A stretch of DNA of 64,000 nt, from positions 2,071,501 to 2,135,500 of the forward strand of contig OX638327.1 of assembly GCA_951812745.1 (NCBI GenBank). Direction: 5' to 3'. Below the pieces are notes generated by a model that was given only the letters and a program-made list of their open reading frames with translations, did not search any database and had not been told where the DNA came from. Source of the stretch: an uncultured Nitrospirales bacterium. Its GTDB lineage: Bacteria > Nitrospirota > Nitrospiria > Nitrospirales > UBA8639. The position numbers and the translations under genes were made by a program. Below are positions 1-8,218 of this stretch, one piece after another. Numbering within the stretch: position 1 is the first letter of the stretch; the number at the start of each line of letters is the position of its first letter.

Positions 1-222
1 ATCACCGGAGCGATGGTGTTTCAAGGGAGTCTGCTTCCTGCCTTGGGGGTGTTGTTAACGCCATGGGTTCCACGGAAAGAAGCCCTGTGGGGAATAGGGT
101 TGACGATCCTGGCCACGGTCTATCTCAAATTTCATTTACGGTCCCATGCCTTGAGGCCCTACCATCTGATTTTCAATGGCCTGTGCTACCTCGCGTTCGG
201 CTTACTCATTGCTTTTGGGTAA
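1..222 (+). CDS. C-terminal end of a CaCA-type sodium/calcium antiporter (partial)
   Basis: The frame is open from the first base, so this is the 3' end of a gene that starts outside the window. The 73 visible residues begin ITGAMVFQ, which resembles the alpha-2 repeat of K+-dependent or YrbG-like Na+/Ca2+ exchangers. Two hydrophobic membrane segments follow and the protein ends right after the second (LAFGLLIAFG). Family membership rests on this short motif and on the membrane pattern only. It could be another polytopic membrane protein. A gap of 155 bases separates it from thrH. Confidence 0.55.
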   Translation: MTGAMVFQGSLLPALGVLLTPWVPRKEALWGIGLTILATVYLKFHLRSHALRPYHLIFNGLCYLAFGLLIAFG

Positions 223-377
223 ATGAGTGGACGTACGCGCCGGGATTCCGGGGCCGTGTTCGGGATGAAAAGGTTTGTAGTCTCTCTCCGATTTTTATAC
301 AATACAAGACTTTCTAAAGTTCTTGCCGTGTCGTCCGTTTACTTTTCATCTGAAATTTCCGTGGTTTTGAGGGGCGT

Positions 378-998
378 ATGAAATCACCCGTGGTGACCTG
401 TTTGGATATGGAGGGTGTGCTGACTCCTGAAATTTGGTTGGCGTTGTCCGAGAAAACGGGGATTGCCGATTTACAGGTCACGACCCGGGACATTCCCGAC
501 TATGACGAGCTCATGAAGCTTCGCCTGGACATTCTGGCCAAGTTTCATCTCAAGCTGTCGGATATCACGGAGGTGGTCGCGGGGCTGAAACCCCTGGATG
601 GTGCCGTGGAATTTTTAATGTGGTTGCGAGAGCGGTGTCAGGTCATTATTTTGTCGGACAGCTATTATGATCTGGTCAGTCCCCTGATGCGACAACTGCA
701 CTATCCTTCCATATTTTGTCACACCCTGGAGATTGACGACGAAGGCTATATTCGGAATTATTCGCTTCGGCAAAAGGACCAGAAACGTCATGCGGTGGCA
801 GCCCTCAAGAGTCTGAACTTTCACGTGCTGGCTGCGGGAGATTCCTATAATGACGTGTCGATGCTGCAAGAGGCCGATGCCGGGTTTTTCTTTCGTCCCC
901 CGGATACGATTTGTTCCGAATATCCTCAATTTCCGGTTACCCGCTCCTATCCCGAGCTTATGGAGCAGTTCGTCAGTGCCGGAGGGTTCAGGCACTGA
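378..998 (+). CDS. thrH: ThrH-type phosphoserine phosphatase / homoserine phosphotransferase
   Basis: The product is a 206-residue HAD-superfamily enzyme. The N-terminal nucleophile motif is CLDMEGVLTPEIW (Asp10 with Glu12 replacing the usual second Asp), which is the ThrH signature. Motif II is ILSDS near residue 92, and the C-terminal metal-binding motif is AAGDSYND. The invariant stretch TTRDIPDYDELMK is also present. Known ThrH from Pseudomonas dephosphorylates phosphoserine and can transfer the phosphate to homoserine, linking serine and threonine synthesis. Length matches the family (about 205). The next gene encodes an unrelated lipoprotein, so no operon role is apparent. Confidence 0.9.
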   Translation: MKSPVVTCLDMEGVLTPEIWLALSEKTGIADLQVTTRDIPDYDELMKLRLDILAKFHLKLSDITEVVAGLKPLDGAVEFLMWLRERCQVIILSDSYYDLVSPLMRQLHYPSIFCHTLEIDDEGYIRNYSLRQKDQKRHAVAALKSLNFHVLAAGDSYNDVSMLQEADAGFFFRPPDTICSEYPQFPVTRSYPELMEQFVSAGGFRH

Positions 999-1116
999 AG
1001 TCGCATCGTCATCCCGTTCAGTGTGATAGTTGAGGCAACATGCCAAGTCGTGGTCGTACATGCATTACCCATCATTGCAACGGTTGGAGACTGTTGCTTG
1101 CCAAAGGAGGCAATAT

Positions 1117-1860
1117 ATGAGTCGCCTGTCTGTCGTGCATAAGGCGTGCGGTATTCTCATGATCGTGTCATTGACGATAACGGGCTGCTTGGGCTCACGG
1201 GATTGGCAGTATCCGCCTCCACCGGATAAGACGTATTTGGACGCGACGGCTGACCAGCAGGTGGCCGGCAGTCTGGTGGTCGTCCCACTTGAGGATAAGC
1301 GGGGCACGGAGGTGCGCGAGCAATATTGGGCGTCCGTGATTCCCTTCATCCCTCATGCCTCCACGGTCTATGATCGACCTGAGGAGGTTTCGAGCCCCGC
1401 ACCCGTCGACAAAGTGACCTTTTCCCCGACACGCGATTTTGCGCGTGCCTTGGCGGATGAAATTCGAAAGACGAACGTGTTTTCTTCCGTGACGTTTGTC
1501 GACCATGGCCAACCCATGCCGCCCACTGATTTTGTCTTGCAAGGGCGTCTCTATTCGACGCGGTGGGAGCGGAACATTTCCACGTACGGTTTAGGTCCCG
1601 CCGGCACGCTTTTGTGGCTGGCCGGTTTGCCGATGGGAACGACCGAGACTGAAGTGGAAATGTTCGTGCACTTAACCCCGGCGGGTGAGTCGGACAACGT
1701 GCTGTGGGGTTTTGCCATGGAATTTGAGGCGCAGGAAACGGATAGCCTCTATCGTGGGTTGGAGGATTCCGTCACGAATTACCCGACAGGCCTTCAGGAT
1801 GCGCTACGGCTTGCCGTTAAGGATTTGGTGGAAAAAGCTCCCGAACGTCTCAAGCGCTGA
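1117..1860 (+). CDS. Predicted outer-membrane lipoprotein of unknown function
   Basis: The product has 247 residues. I chose the ATG at 1117 because AAAGGAGG lies seven bases upstream and because it gives a clean lipoprotein signal: MSRLSVVHKACG, a hydrophobic core, then the lipobox LTITGC. The frame stays open upstream to 1030, but that extension is not signal-like. The mature part is soluble and alpha/beta-like with no membrane segment. I do not recognise a named domain. It resembles the many Nitrospira lipoproteins that form a two-lobed, LptE/YajG-like fold, but that comparison is inference. Confidence 0.75.
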   Translation: MSRLSVVHKACGILMIVSLTITGCLGSRDWQYPPPPDKTYLDATADQQVAGSLVVVPLEDKRGTEVREQYWASVIPFIPHASTVYDRPEEVSSPAPVDKVTFSPTRDFARALADEIRKTNVFSSVTFVDHGQPMPPTDFVLQGRLYSTRWERNISTYGLGPAGTLLWLAGLPMGTTETEVEMFVHLTPAGESDNVLWGFAMEFEAQETDSLYRGLEDSVTNYPTGLQDALRLAVKDLVEKAPERLKR

Positions 1861-1909
1861 GACAGCCGGAGGTTCCCAGGGTCATGGTCTTGCAAGGTGA
1901 GGGTCGATC

Positions 1910-2233
1910 ATGGACACCCTTATCGTTTTGGTAACGGCTTCGAGCCAGGAAGAAGCGCTTCGGATCGGTCGCCGCGTTGTGGAAAAAAAACTGGCGGCTT
2001 GTGTCACGGTCGTGCCCAACGTGACTTCCGTTTTTGAATGGGAAGGAAAAGTCTGCGAGGAACATGAATGGCTGCTGGTCATGAAATCGAATGCCGACGC
2101 CTACGAAACCCTGGAAGCCGAAGTGAAAACCCTCCACAGCTATGAGGTCCCCGAAATTCTCGCCTTGTCGGTGGTGAAGGGCTCAAGCGAATATCTGGCG
2201 TGGGTCAAGGCCATGACCCACGTACCTGGTTAG
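1910..2233 (+). CDS. cutA: CutA1 divalent-cation tolerance protein
   Basis: A 107-residue protein of the CutA1 family, trimeric ferredoxin-like proteins linked to copper and other divalent cation tolerance. Visible family features are LVTASSQEEALRIGRRVVEKKLAACV near the N-terminus, the central VTSVFEWEGKV strand pair, and the C-terminal HSYEVPEILAL motif followed by the WV segment. Length is normal for the family (105-115). It lies 49 bases after the lipoprotein gene on the same strand and may share its transcript. Confidence 0.92.
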   Translation: MDTLIVLVTASSQEEALRIGRRVVEKKLAACVTVVPNVTSVFEWEGKVCEEHEWLLVMKSNADAYETLEAEVKTLHSYEVPEILALSVVKGSSEYLAWVKAMTHVPG

Positions 2234-2386
2234 CGTGCCTGCTGGTCTCGCTTATTTCTCAGTATGATGGTGCTGGCCATTTGGCGAAAGGAATACTGAG
2301 TATTGCACCCGATTGACCCTTGAGGATACTGTTCAGTAAAGTAATTCGTCCCAAAGTCACAATCATCGTTAACCTGGGTCGCTTCC

Positions 2387-3373
2387 ATGAAATCCTCTCA
2401 TGACAGATGGACGATTGTGCTTTTTCGGGGAACGGCTGGGAACCCTCTCAGGATCAGTTTGCGCAAGACGACGGTCAAGCGAGTGCTGCTGGCCGCCGTG
2501 ATTTTGTCGGTCGTGCAAATGGGAGTACTGGCGCATTATGTGGTTCAGACGGGCCAGGTGACGGACCAGGATGCCGAACTCCAAGGGTTGAAGAAAGAAC
2601 TCAGCCAGTCCAGGGGTCAGGCGGTCGAATTTTCTGAAGCCATCGATGAAATGCGGCAGCGTGTCCTGACGATCCAATCGCTCAACGAAAAGTTGCAAGT
2701 GATGTTCGGGCTTGAACCTGAGCAAGCGGAAGACGCTGACGCCAAGGGGCAAGGTGGCGAAGAGGTTCCGTACGAGGTTGCCCGCGATGGTGCATCGGGG
2801 ATCCGGGATTTTGAATCCCTCGCTGAAGATGTGGCGGGCGAGCACGCCGGCAATCGCTGGTCCATGATGGCGACTGACCTCAAAAACGAGCTCTCCTGGC
2901 TTGATCGACAGACCGTCCGACAACTCCGCATTCTGGCCCGATTGGAAAAAACAGCGGGAGAACGTGTTGGTCTTTGGGCCGCGACCCCGTCCATCTGGCC
3001 CGTCAAAGGCCCCGTTTCTTCAAAGTTTGGACCACGTATTTCACCATTTACCAGAAAAAGGGCCTTCCATGCGGGCGTGGATATTATTGCCCCGCGAGGG
3101 GAAAAAGTGCGGGCCCCCGCCAAAGGCAAAGTGGTCGTGGCATCCTATGATTCGAGAATGGGCAATTTTATTCGGATCAATCATCGGCATGGAGTCGAAA
3201 CCACCTACGGTCATCTTTCCAAAATGCTCGTTCGGTACGGCCAGGAGGTGAAACGGGGCGACGTGCTGGGCCTGGTCGGCAGCACGGGGCGGTTTTCGAC
3301 CGGACCGCATCTTCATTACCAGATTGCCGTGAACGATAAAGTCGTCGATCCTCTCCAGTATATTTTGGACTAG
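2387..3373 (+). CDS. M23-family metallopeptidase with coiled coil (cell-wall endopeptidase)
   Basis: The product has 328 residues. A short cytoplasmic N-terminus is followed by one membrane segment (about residues 33-53), a coiled-coil stretch (about 60-110) and a C-terminal M23/LytM domain (about 210-328). The zinc site is complete: His228 and Asp232 in HAGVD, His276 in YGHLS, and His308-X-His310 in GPHLHY. Such proteins cut peptide cross-links in peptidoglycan at the outer face of the inner membrane. All ligands are present, so it is probably an active enzyme, unlike degenerate EnvC-type activators. It is the last gene before the long leader of the oxidoreductase operon. Confidence 0.88.
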   Translation: MKSSHDRWTIVLFRGTAGNPLRISLRKTTVKRVLLAAVILSVVQMGVLAHYVVQTGQVTDQDAELQGLKKELSQSRGQAVEFSEAIDEMRQRVLTIQSLNEKLQVMFGLEPEQAEDADAKGQGGEEVPYEVARDGASGIRDFESLAEDVAGEHAGNRWSMMATDLKNELSWLDRQTVRQLRILARLEKTAGERVGLWAATPSIWPVKGPVSSKFGPRISPFTRKRAFHAGVDIIAPRGEKVRAPAKGKVVVASYDSRMGNFIRINHRHGVETTYGHLSKMLVRYGQEVKRGDVLGLVGSTGRFSTGPHLHYQIAVNDKVVDPLQYILD

Positions 3374-3874
3374 CATCTTCATCCGCTGGTCCGTCTTCGG
3401 GATTGAGTCTCCCTCATAAAGAACGTAACCGGACGCGGTTTTCTCGCGTCGCTTCTCGTCGAAACAGGACCATGGGGCCAAAGGCCTAGCCTCAAAATGC
3501 CTGGATAGGGCTTCTTTTTAAAGAGGTGGGTCTTCTTTTTTGTTGCCTTCTTCCATGGTTCAGTTTTAGGATAATCGCGTAGTCCTTGGCTTAGAGGGGC
3601 GACTGCAGTGCCTTGCCGAATAGCAAGGGGTTCTGTGGTTCTCCAGAAAATCGGGAAGGGAGGCGACAGGTTGGATTATCGGAGGTCTTTACTAGAGGGC
3701 CCTATCTAGGATAATGTTGTTGAAATGGACCGGAAATACGACGAGAAAAAGAGAGCAGAGAAGAAGGAACAGAGAAAACGCACGATTCAAATGAAAGTTT
3801 TTCCCGGCAAAGTGCCGATGGGCTGAGTTGCTAACGTAAACGTATGTAAACGTATCAAGAAGGGGAGGTCCGCG
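3374..3874 (+). other. 500-base non-coding leader upstream of the 2-oxoacid:ferredoxin oxidoreductase operon
   Basis: No gene is supported in this stretch. It is purine-rich near 3730-3790 and holds a tandem 10-bp repeat just before the first start codon. I see no clear rho-independent terminator for the upstream peptidase gene and no recognisable riboswitch. The length is unusual for this gene-dense window, so an extended 5' leader or several promoters is plausible. Confidence 0.6.
3836..3855 (+). repeat. Perfect tandem 10-bp repeat (GTAAACGTAT x2) before porB
   Basis: GTAAACGTAT occurs twice back to back, ending 19 bases before the porB ATG and just upstream of the ribosome-binding site AAGGGGAGG. 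It may be an operator for a dimeric regulator spaced one helical turn apart, or a chance tandem duplication in the leader. Confidence 0.7.
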
Positions 3875-4765
3875 ATGAGCCTCGATTATGTCAAGTTTAC
3901 ACCAGGGTTTGGAAAGTTCATGCCTAAAGAATATCGTGATATGGTGGAGCATGGTCCATTTGGGAAAAAAACCTCAGTCTCTCAAGTGGGAACCTTTAAG
4001 GAGATTTTAGAAGAACACCCGATGTGTGCAGGATGTGCCATGACCCTCTTCATTCGGCTGGCTATCATTGCTTTTCCGAATCCGGAAGATACCATCACGG
4101 TGGGGACGGCGGGTTGTGGCCGGCTGGCGATCTCGCAAGCAGCCATTCCATTCGTGTACGGCAATTATGGAGACCAGAATGGGGTCGCCAGTGGATTGAC
4201 CCGCGGCCTTCGACTGCGGTTTGGTGACAAACCGAAGGACGTGGTCGTGATGGCAGGAGACGGCGGCATGGCTGATATCGGGTTCGCCCAAACCCTCCAC
4301 TCGTGGTTCAGAAAAGAAAAGTTTACCACCATTATGTTGGACAATGAGGTCTATGGAAACACCGGCGGCCAGGAAAGTGGGATGACGAACAAGAATCAGG
4401 TATTGAAAATGGCGCCGCTCGGGAAGAAGTTCGAGAAAATGGATATGTTGGGTATGGCCAAAGTTGCCGGTTGCGCGTACGTGGCGACGGTGGTTCCCAA
4501 CAACCCACGGCGAGTTGAAAGTGTGATCAAAAAGGCCGTGCTGGTCGCGAGAGAAATCGGCCCCAGCTACATCCAGGCCTACACGTCCTGTAATATCGAA
4601 TACGCGATCCCGACGGACAAGGTGATGGAAGACGCCAAGACCGTGGAGACCGACCGCTATAAATTCTCGGAATACATTACGGATGAAGCCAAGGAGTATT
4701 TGTCCCAGTTGTACGGGTACAAAGAATATCTCCCGAAACCCGCCGCCGCTGTCACAAAGCAGTAA
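3875..4765 (+). CDS. porB: 2-oxoacid:ferredoxin oxidoreductase, beta (thiamine diphosphate) subunit
   Basis: A 296-residue beta subunit. The thiamine-diphosphate/Mg motif is GDGGMADIGFAQTLHSW starting near residue 128 and ending in LDNEVYGNTGGQ. Cysteines that could bind the catalytic-domain 4Fe-4S cluster are in MCAGCAM, GTAGCGR and TSCN. The enzyme reductively carboxylates acetyl-CoA to pyruvate or succinyl-CoA to 2-oxoglutarate with reduced ferredoxin, key steps of the reductive TCA cycle. Subunit sequence alone does not settle which substrate is used. It is the first gene of the B-G-D-E-A operon, with AAGGGGAGG before the ATG. Confidence 0.9.
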   Translation: MSLDYVKFTPGFGKFMPKEYRDMVEHGPFGKKTSVSQVGTFKEILEEHPMCAGCAMTLFIRLAIIAFPNPEDTITVGTAGCGRLAISQAAIPFVYGNYGDQNGVASGLTRGLRLRFGDKPKDVVVMAGDGGMADIGFAQTLHSWFRKEKFTTIMLDNEVYGNTGGQESGMTNKNQVLKMAPLGKKFEKMDMLGMAKVAGCAYVATVVPNNPRRVESVIKKAVLVAREIGPSYIQAYTSCNIEYAIPTDKVMEDAKTVETDRYKFSEYITDEAKEYLSQLYGYKEYLPKPAAAVTKQ

Positions 4766-4830
4766 GGGCGGTCGATTGAGTGAGTGAGGAAGGATCGGTG
4801 CGTACGTGACGAGAGAGGAGGGGGAAGACA

Positions 4831-5535
4831 ATGGCGATTCGTTATAACATTCGTATGGCAGGAGTCGGAGGCCAAGGGGTCGTCACGGGCTCTCATATCT
4901 TCAGTACAGGGGTGATCAATGCCGGTGGAGAAAGCACCATCGTGCCGTTCTATGGTTCAGAAAAGCGAATGGCGCCGGTGGAAAGTTACGTGAGGGTCTC
5001 TGACGAGCCGATTTATGAAATCGGCGAAATCACGTTCCCCCATATTATCATGATCTTTCACCCGCAGGTGATTACCCATGGGAAAAGCTACACGAATCCG
5101 TTTTACTTTGGATTGAAAAAGGACGGGATTGCCCTGATCAACCACGATGGGCCGATGAGACTCGAGCCTGACCAGGAGCGTGAACTCGCCGAATTGAACG
5201 CCAAACTGTTCTATCTGCCCGCCACGACCCTTTCGCTTGACGTGGCCGGCATCGACCTGGCCACGAATATGGCCATGGTGGGCGCCATGGGCGCCATTAC
5301 GAGTCTGACGAATATGGAGGCCCTGGCCCAAGCAGTGAAAGACCGGTTTCTGGGAAAAGGCTTTGTGGTGTCCGGAGGAACGGCCGCCTTGGATAGCGTG
5401 GTCGAGAGAAAGTTCAAGAAGAAGCAGGAATTGATCGAGAAGAATCTGGCGGTGGTCCAGGCGGCCTGGGAGTTTGCCGTCGAACATGATTGGGTGCAAG
5501 CGAAACGGACGGACACCTCGCCAGCCATGGCGTAG
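4831..5535 (+). CDS. porG: 2-oxoacid:ferredoxin oxidoreductase, gamma subunit
   Basis: A 234-residue gamma subunit. The N-terminus holds the glycine-rich family motif MAGVGGQGVVTGSHIFS, followed by the typical ESTIVPFYGSEKRMAP segment, and a later LDVAGIDLATNMAMVGAMGA stretch that matches the GLA-type gamma fold. The C-terminal 40 residues are charged and helical. It forms the complex with porB, porD, porE and porA and contacts CoA. The gap to porB is 65 bases, and the ATG is preceded by GAGAGGAGGGGG. Confidence 0.9.
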   Translation: MAIRYNIRMAGVGGQGVVTGSHIFSTGVINAGGESTIVPFYGSEKRMAPVESYVRVSDEPIYEIGEITFPHIIMIFHPQVITHGKSYTNPFYFGLKKDGIALINHDGPMRLEPDQERELAELNAKLFYLPATTLSLDVAGIDLATNMAMVGAMGAITSLTNMEALAQAVKDRFLGKGFVVSGGTAALDSVVERKFKKKQELIEKNLAVVQAAWEFAVEHDWVQAKRTDTSPAMA

Positions 5536-5561
5536 TGCTTTAACCGACGAGAGAGGCCTGT

Positions 5562-5891
5562 ATGTATTTAGTTGCGAATATCGATACCGAGATTTGTGCA
5601 GCCACGAGTTGCAAATTGTGCACGCAATATTGTCCCGAGGCCAATACCATCCTGTATGACAATGCGGCCGGCGAGGATAAAGGGTTCAAATATGGAGCCG
5701 CCTACGTGGCCGTGGATCGCTGTAAGGGCTGTGCGCAGTGTGTCTGGGTGTGCGACAACATGGCCAAGCACAATGCCATCAAAATGGAAATGATTGATCA
5801 AATCGGCAATACGGCCCTGACTGAAAACGTGACCTATGGCGAAAAAACCAGCAGTGCGGTCTTGGCCAATCCCGTTCGCGGGCAAATGTAA
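5562..5891 (+). CDS. porD: 2-oxoacid:ferredoxin oxidoreductase, delta (2[4Fe-4S] ferredoxin-like) subunit
   Basis: A 109-residue ferredoxin-type subunit with two clusters of cysteines. The second is the classic C54-x2-C57-x2-C60-x3-C64. The first is slightly altered, C12-x4-C17-x2-C20-x3-C24, and precedes a Pro as usual. It passes electrons between the thiamine site and external ferredoxin. It starts 26 bases after porG. The C-terminal 40 residues are a tail without cysteines. Confidence 0.9.
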   Translation: MYLVANIDTEICAATSCKLCTQYCPEANTILYDNAAGEDKGFKYGAAYVAVDRCKGCAQCVWVCDNMAKHNAIKMEMIDQIGNTALTENVTYGEKTSSAVLANPVRGQM

Positions 5892-5958
5892 GGGATTGCG
5901 TTTGGATCACAAGGACGGTATTCGTCTTAACTAGAAAAATGCAGAGTGGAGGATAAAG

Positions 5959-6714
5959 GTGGGAGCAACCGAGTTAGAAAGAATCGTTGAACCGGGTCCG
6001 GCGGGATTTCATCCCCCGTCCGCGGCCGAATTGGGTGTCCTCCCTCCGCTACCGGAGCATGGACTGACGTTCGGGCATGAAGTTCCCGAAGAGAAGGCGA
6101 TGGAAGAAATGGCCAGGGCCATGTTCACGAGAAAAAATGCGACGATTTTTCCCGGTCCCCTGGTGTTATGGAATTGGAATGACCACGCGGCCGAGAAGGC
6201 CAGAGCCGTCCTGGAACTCGCAGCCCAAATCCCGGACGTGCTCATTATCCCGATGCCCGATTACCGCCCCAAGTACCCGAAGATCGAGCCCGAGGAAGTC
6301 ATCAACCCCAATCATCCCAATCTCACGATTTGGGGCAATAAAATTGAAGCATGCATTTTCATCGGCGTGCATTGTCATTACGCCAATCTGACGCTGAAAA
6401 TGATTCGAGCCGGCACGAATTGCTGGACGTCGGCGATTTGTGCGGAACAGGGTCATGAAGATGCCATGTTTACGGTTCGGGATTCCGATGCAGCCAAGAT
6501 TCGAAAGGCCACACAGGTGTTTAAACGCGTACGGGAGGAAATGGGGATTGCCTTGCCGGAGAGCGGCGAGAGTGTCCGTTTCACGGGGTTGCAATCCCAC
6601 GTGCACGACGGCAAAACGCATACGAATCCATTGGACATTCCACTGGGAGAAGATGGGACGGCTAGTGCCGCGGCCTTCGGGCATAAAGCCGAAGATATGC
6701 AGCGTGAAGGCTAG
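5959..6714 (+). CDS. porE: 2-oxoacid:ferredoxin oxidoreductase, epsilon subunit
   Basis: A 251-residue protein that starts with GTG, preceded by GTGGAGGA. It matches the extra (epsilon) subunit found only in the five-subunit type of oxidoreductase known from Hydrogenobacter and Nitrospira. The middle holds a region related to the alpha subunit's domain III (KNATIFPGPLVLWNWNDHAAEK). There is no thiamine motif. The last 30 residues are polar and probably flexible. Its exact role in the complex is not established. Position between porD and porA supports the call more than any single motif. Confidence 0.82.
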   Translation: MGATELERIVEPGPAGFHPPSAAELGVLPPLPEHGLTFGHEVPEEKAMEEMARAMFTRKNATIFPGPLVLWNWNDHAAEKARAVLELAAQIPDVLIIPMPDYRPKYPKIEPEEVINPNHPNLTIWGNKIEACIFIGVHCHYANLTLKMIRAGTNCWTSAICAEQGHEDAMFTVRDSDAAKIRKATQVFKRVREEMGIALPESGESVRFTGLQSHVHDGKTHTNPLDIPLGEDGTASAAAFGHKAEDMQREG

Positions 6715-6785
6715 GACTCTTATTTTCGATCACGCAACCCCAGAAGTTCGATCTGGGATTGTCGCCACCCTAGAGGGGGTAAGCC

Positions 6786-8132
6786 ATGAGTGAAGCATTA
6801 GAAACGGAAGTCAAAACCAATCCGCAAGGCGACCCGATTACCAGTACGGCTCCGGCACCTTCCAGTCCTGGCAAGAAACAGGATCCTCATGCGGAGGCCA
6901 AACGGCAACAGGTGGTTTCCCCGGAGCATATGTTTTTCGAAGCACCACGTGAGCGGGAATTCATTACGGGCAGTGAAGCCGCCAAAGAGGCCGTTCGCCG
7001 GGCCAACGTTGATCTTTCGATCGCCTATCCGATTACACCCCAAAGTGAAACCATGCAGTTGATCGGGGTGTTGTATGGAGAAGGGTACGTCAAGGAATAT
7101 TATCGGGGCGAGGAAGAATACGGCGTCATGTCGGCCATTGCCGGCGGGTCCCGTGCCGGTGTGCGGTGTTTTACCGCGACGGCCGGACCTGGCACGTTGC
7201 GGGGGCTTGAACCGATTGCCTCGTGGCCGGGACACCGCCTTCCCGCCGTGGCCATGTTTACCTGCCGGGTAGTCAATGCTCCGTTGGCCATTCAGCCCGA
7301 CAACATTGAAGTGTCGTACTTGTTGAATTGCGGCATGATCGTCTTTCACGCCGAGAATCAGCAAGACTTGTTTGACTACATCATGAAGGGGTTCATTATC
7401 AGTGAACGGAATGACGTCACCCTTCCGGTCGGAGTGTGCTGCGACGGCTTTTTCGTCACCCATGCACGTGGCTATTGCTCCATGCAGGATCGAAGCCTCA
7501 AATTGCCGCCACGAGATTCCTGGAGAGGAGCGGTTCCGGTCCTGGATGCGGAAAATCCTCCGGCCAGGTTGTCGCGCGACGCGCCCGTCCAAAAATCGAA
7601 TTTCATGGCGTACAATATCCACGCCGTGTGGCAACAAGAGGTTTGGGCGGCAGTGGAACGGTCCAGAAAATATATCGATCTCTACATGGACGGCTTGATT
7701 GAGACGAAAGACGTTGAGGGTGCCGATGTGCTGCTGATTGCGTCGGGAAGCGCCGCTGCTCAGTCACGCGAAGCCATCCGGATGTGCCAGGACAAAGGCA
7801 TTCAGGCGGGATTGATTAAAGTGAAGTCGCTTCGCCCGTTCCCCACCAGGGAACTGCGGAAACTGTGCTCGAAGGCCAAACTGATTGTCGTCCCGGAATT
7901 CAATTACGTCGGGTGGTTGGCCAAAGACGTGGCGACGGCCATTTATGGGTACTCGAAAGCCAAAATCGTGGCAGGACCGCACGTGTATGGTGGGATGTCC
8001 ATGCCGGTGGAAATGATTTTTGACGAGATCGAATGTGGGCTCACGGGGAAAAAGTCGGCGACGGTTCCTTCTTCCGCCATCATGGGCGCCGTCGATCAGG
8101 AAGCCGTTACTCACTTTATGCAAAATATTTAA
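6786..8132 (+). CDS. porA: 2-oxoacid:ferredoxin oxidoreductase, alpha subunit
   Basis: A 448-residue alpha subunit. The first 50 residues are a polar extension rich in Pro, Ser and Lys. The pyrimidine-binding domain follows with GSEAAKEAVRRANV, AYPITPQSE, a conserved EEEYGVMSAIAGGSRAG segment and TATAGPG. The CoA/domain II region contains LIASGSAAAQSREAI and later LIVVPEFNYVGWLAKD. Last gene of the five-gene operon; a strong terminator follows 22 bases after the stop. The alpha subunit at the 3' end is an order different from the alpha-beta-gamma order I know from Hydrogenobacter. Confidence 0.9.
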   Translation: MSEALETEVKTNPQGDPITSTAPAPSSPGKKQDPHAEAKRQQVVSPEHMFFEAPREREFITGSEAAKEAVRRANVDLSIAYPITPQSETMQLIGVLYGEGYVKEYYRGEEEYGVMSAIAGGSRAGVRCFTATAGPGTLRGLEPIASWPGHRLPAVAMFTCRVVNAPLAIQPDNIEVSYLLNCGMIVFHAENQQDLFDYIMKGFIISERNDVTLPVGVCCDGFFVTHARGYCSMQDRSLKLPPRDSWRGAVPVLDAENPPARLSRDAPVQKSNFMAYNIHAVWQQEVWAAVERSRKYIDLYMDGLIETKDVEGADVLLIASGSAAAQSREAIRMCQDKGIQAGLIKVKSLRPFPTRELRKLCSKAKLIVVPEFNYVGWLAKDVATAIYGYSKAKIVAGPHVYGGMSMPVEMIFDEIECGLTGKKSATVPSSAIMGAVDQEAVTHFMQNI

Positions 8133-8153
8133 ACACGCCGTTGCGATTTTCGT

Positions 8154-8192
8154 AAAAAAGCCTACCTCAACGGAATTGAGGTAGGCTTTTTT
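8154..8192 (+). terminator. Rho-independent terminator of the oxidoreductase operon
   Basis: A stem of AAGCCTACCTCAA pairs with TTGAGGTAGGCTT around a 5-base loop, and a run of T follows. A-run and T-run flank both sides, so it can act in both directions. It separates porA from surE. Confidence 0.93.
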
Positions 8193-8218
8193 ATTGTACG
8201 TGCGTCTCACGGTTCGGG

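Noticed and set aside
3374-3874. Riboswitch in the oxidoreductase leader
   Set aside because: The stretch GTGCCGATGGG loosely recalls the fluoride class, but the other conserved parts and the pseudoknot are missing.
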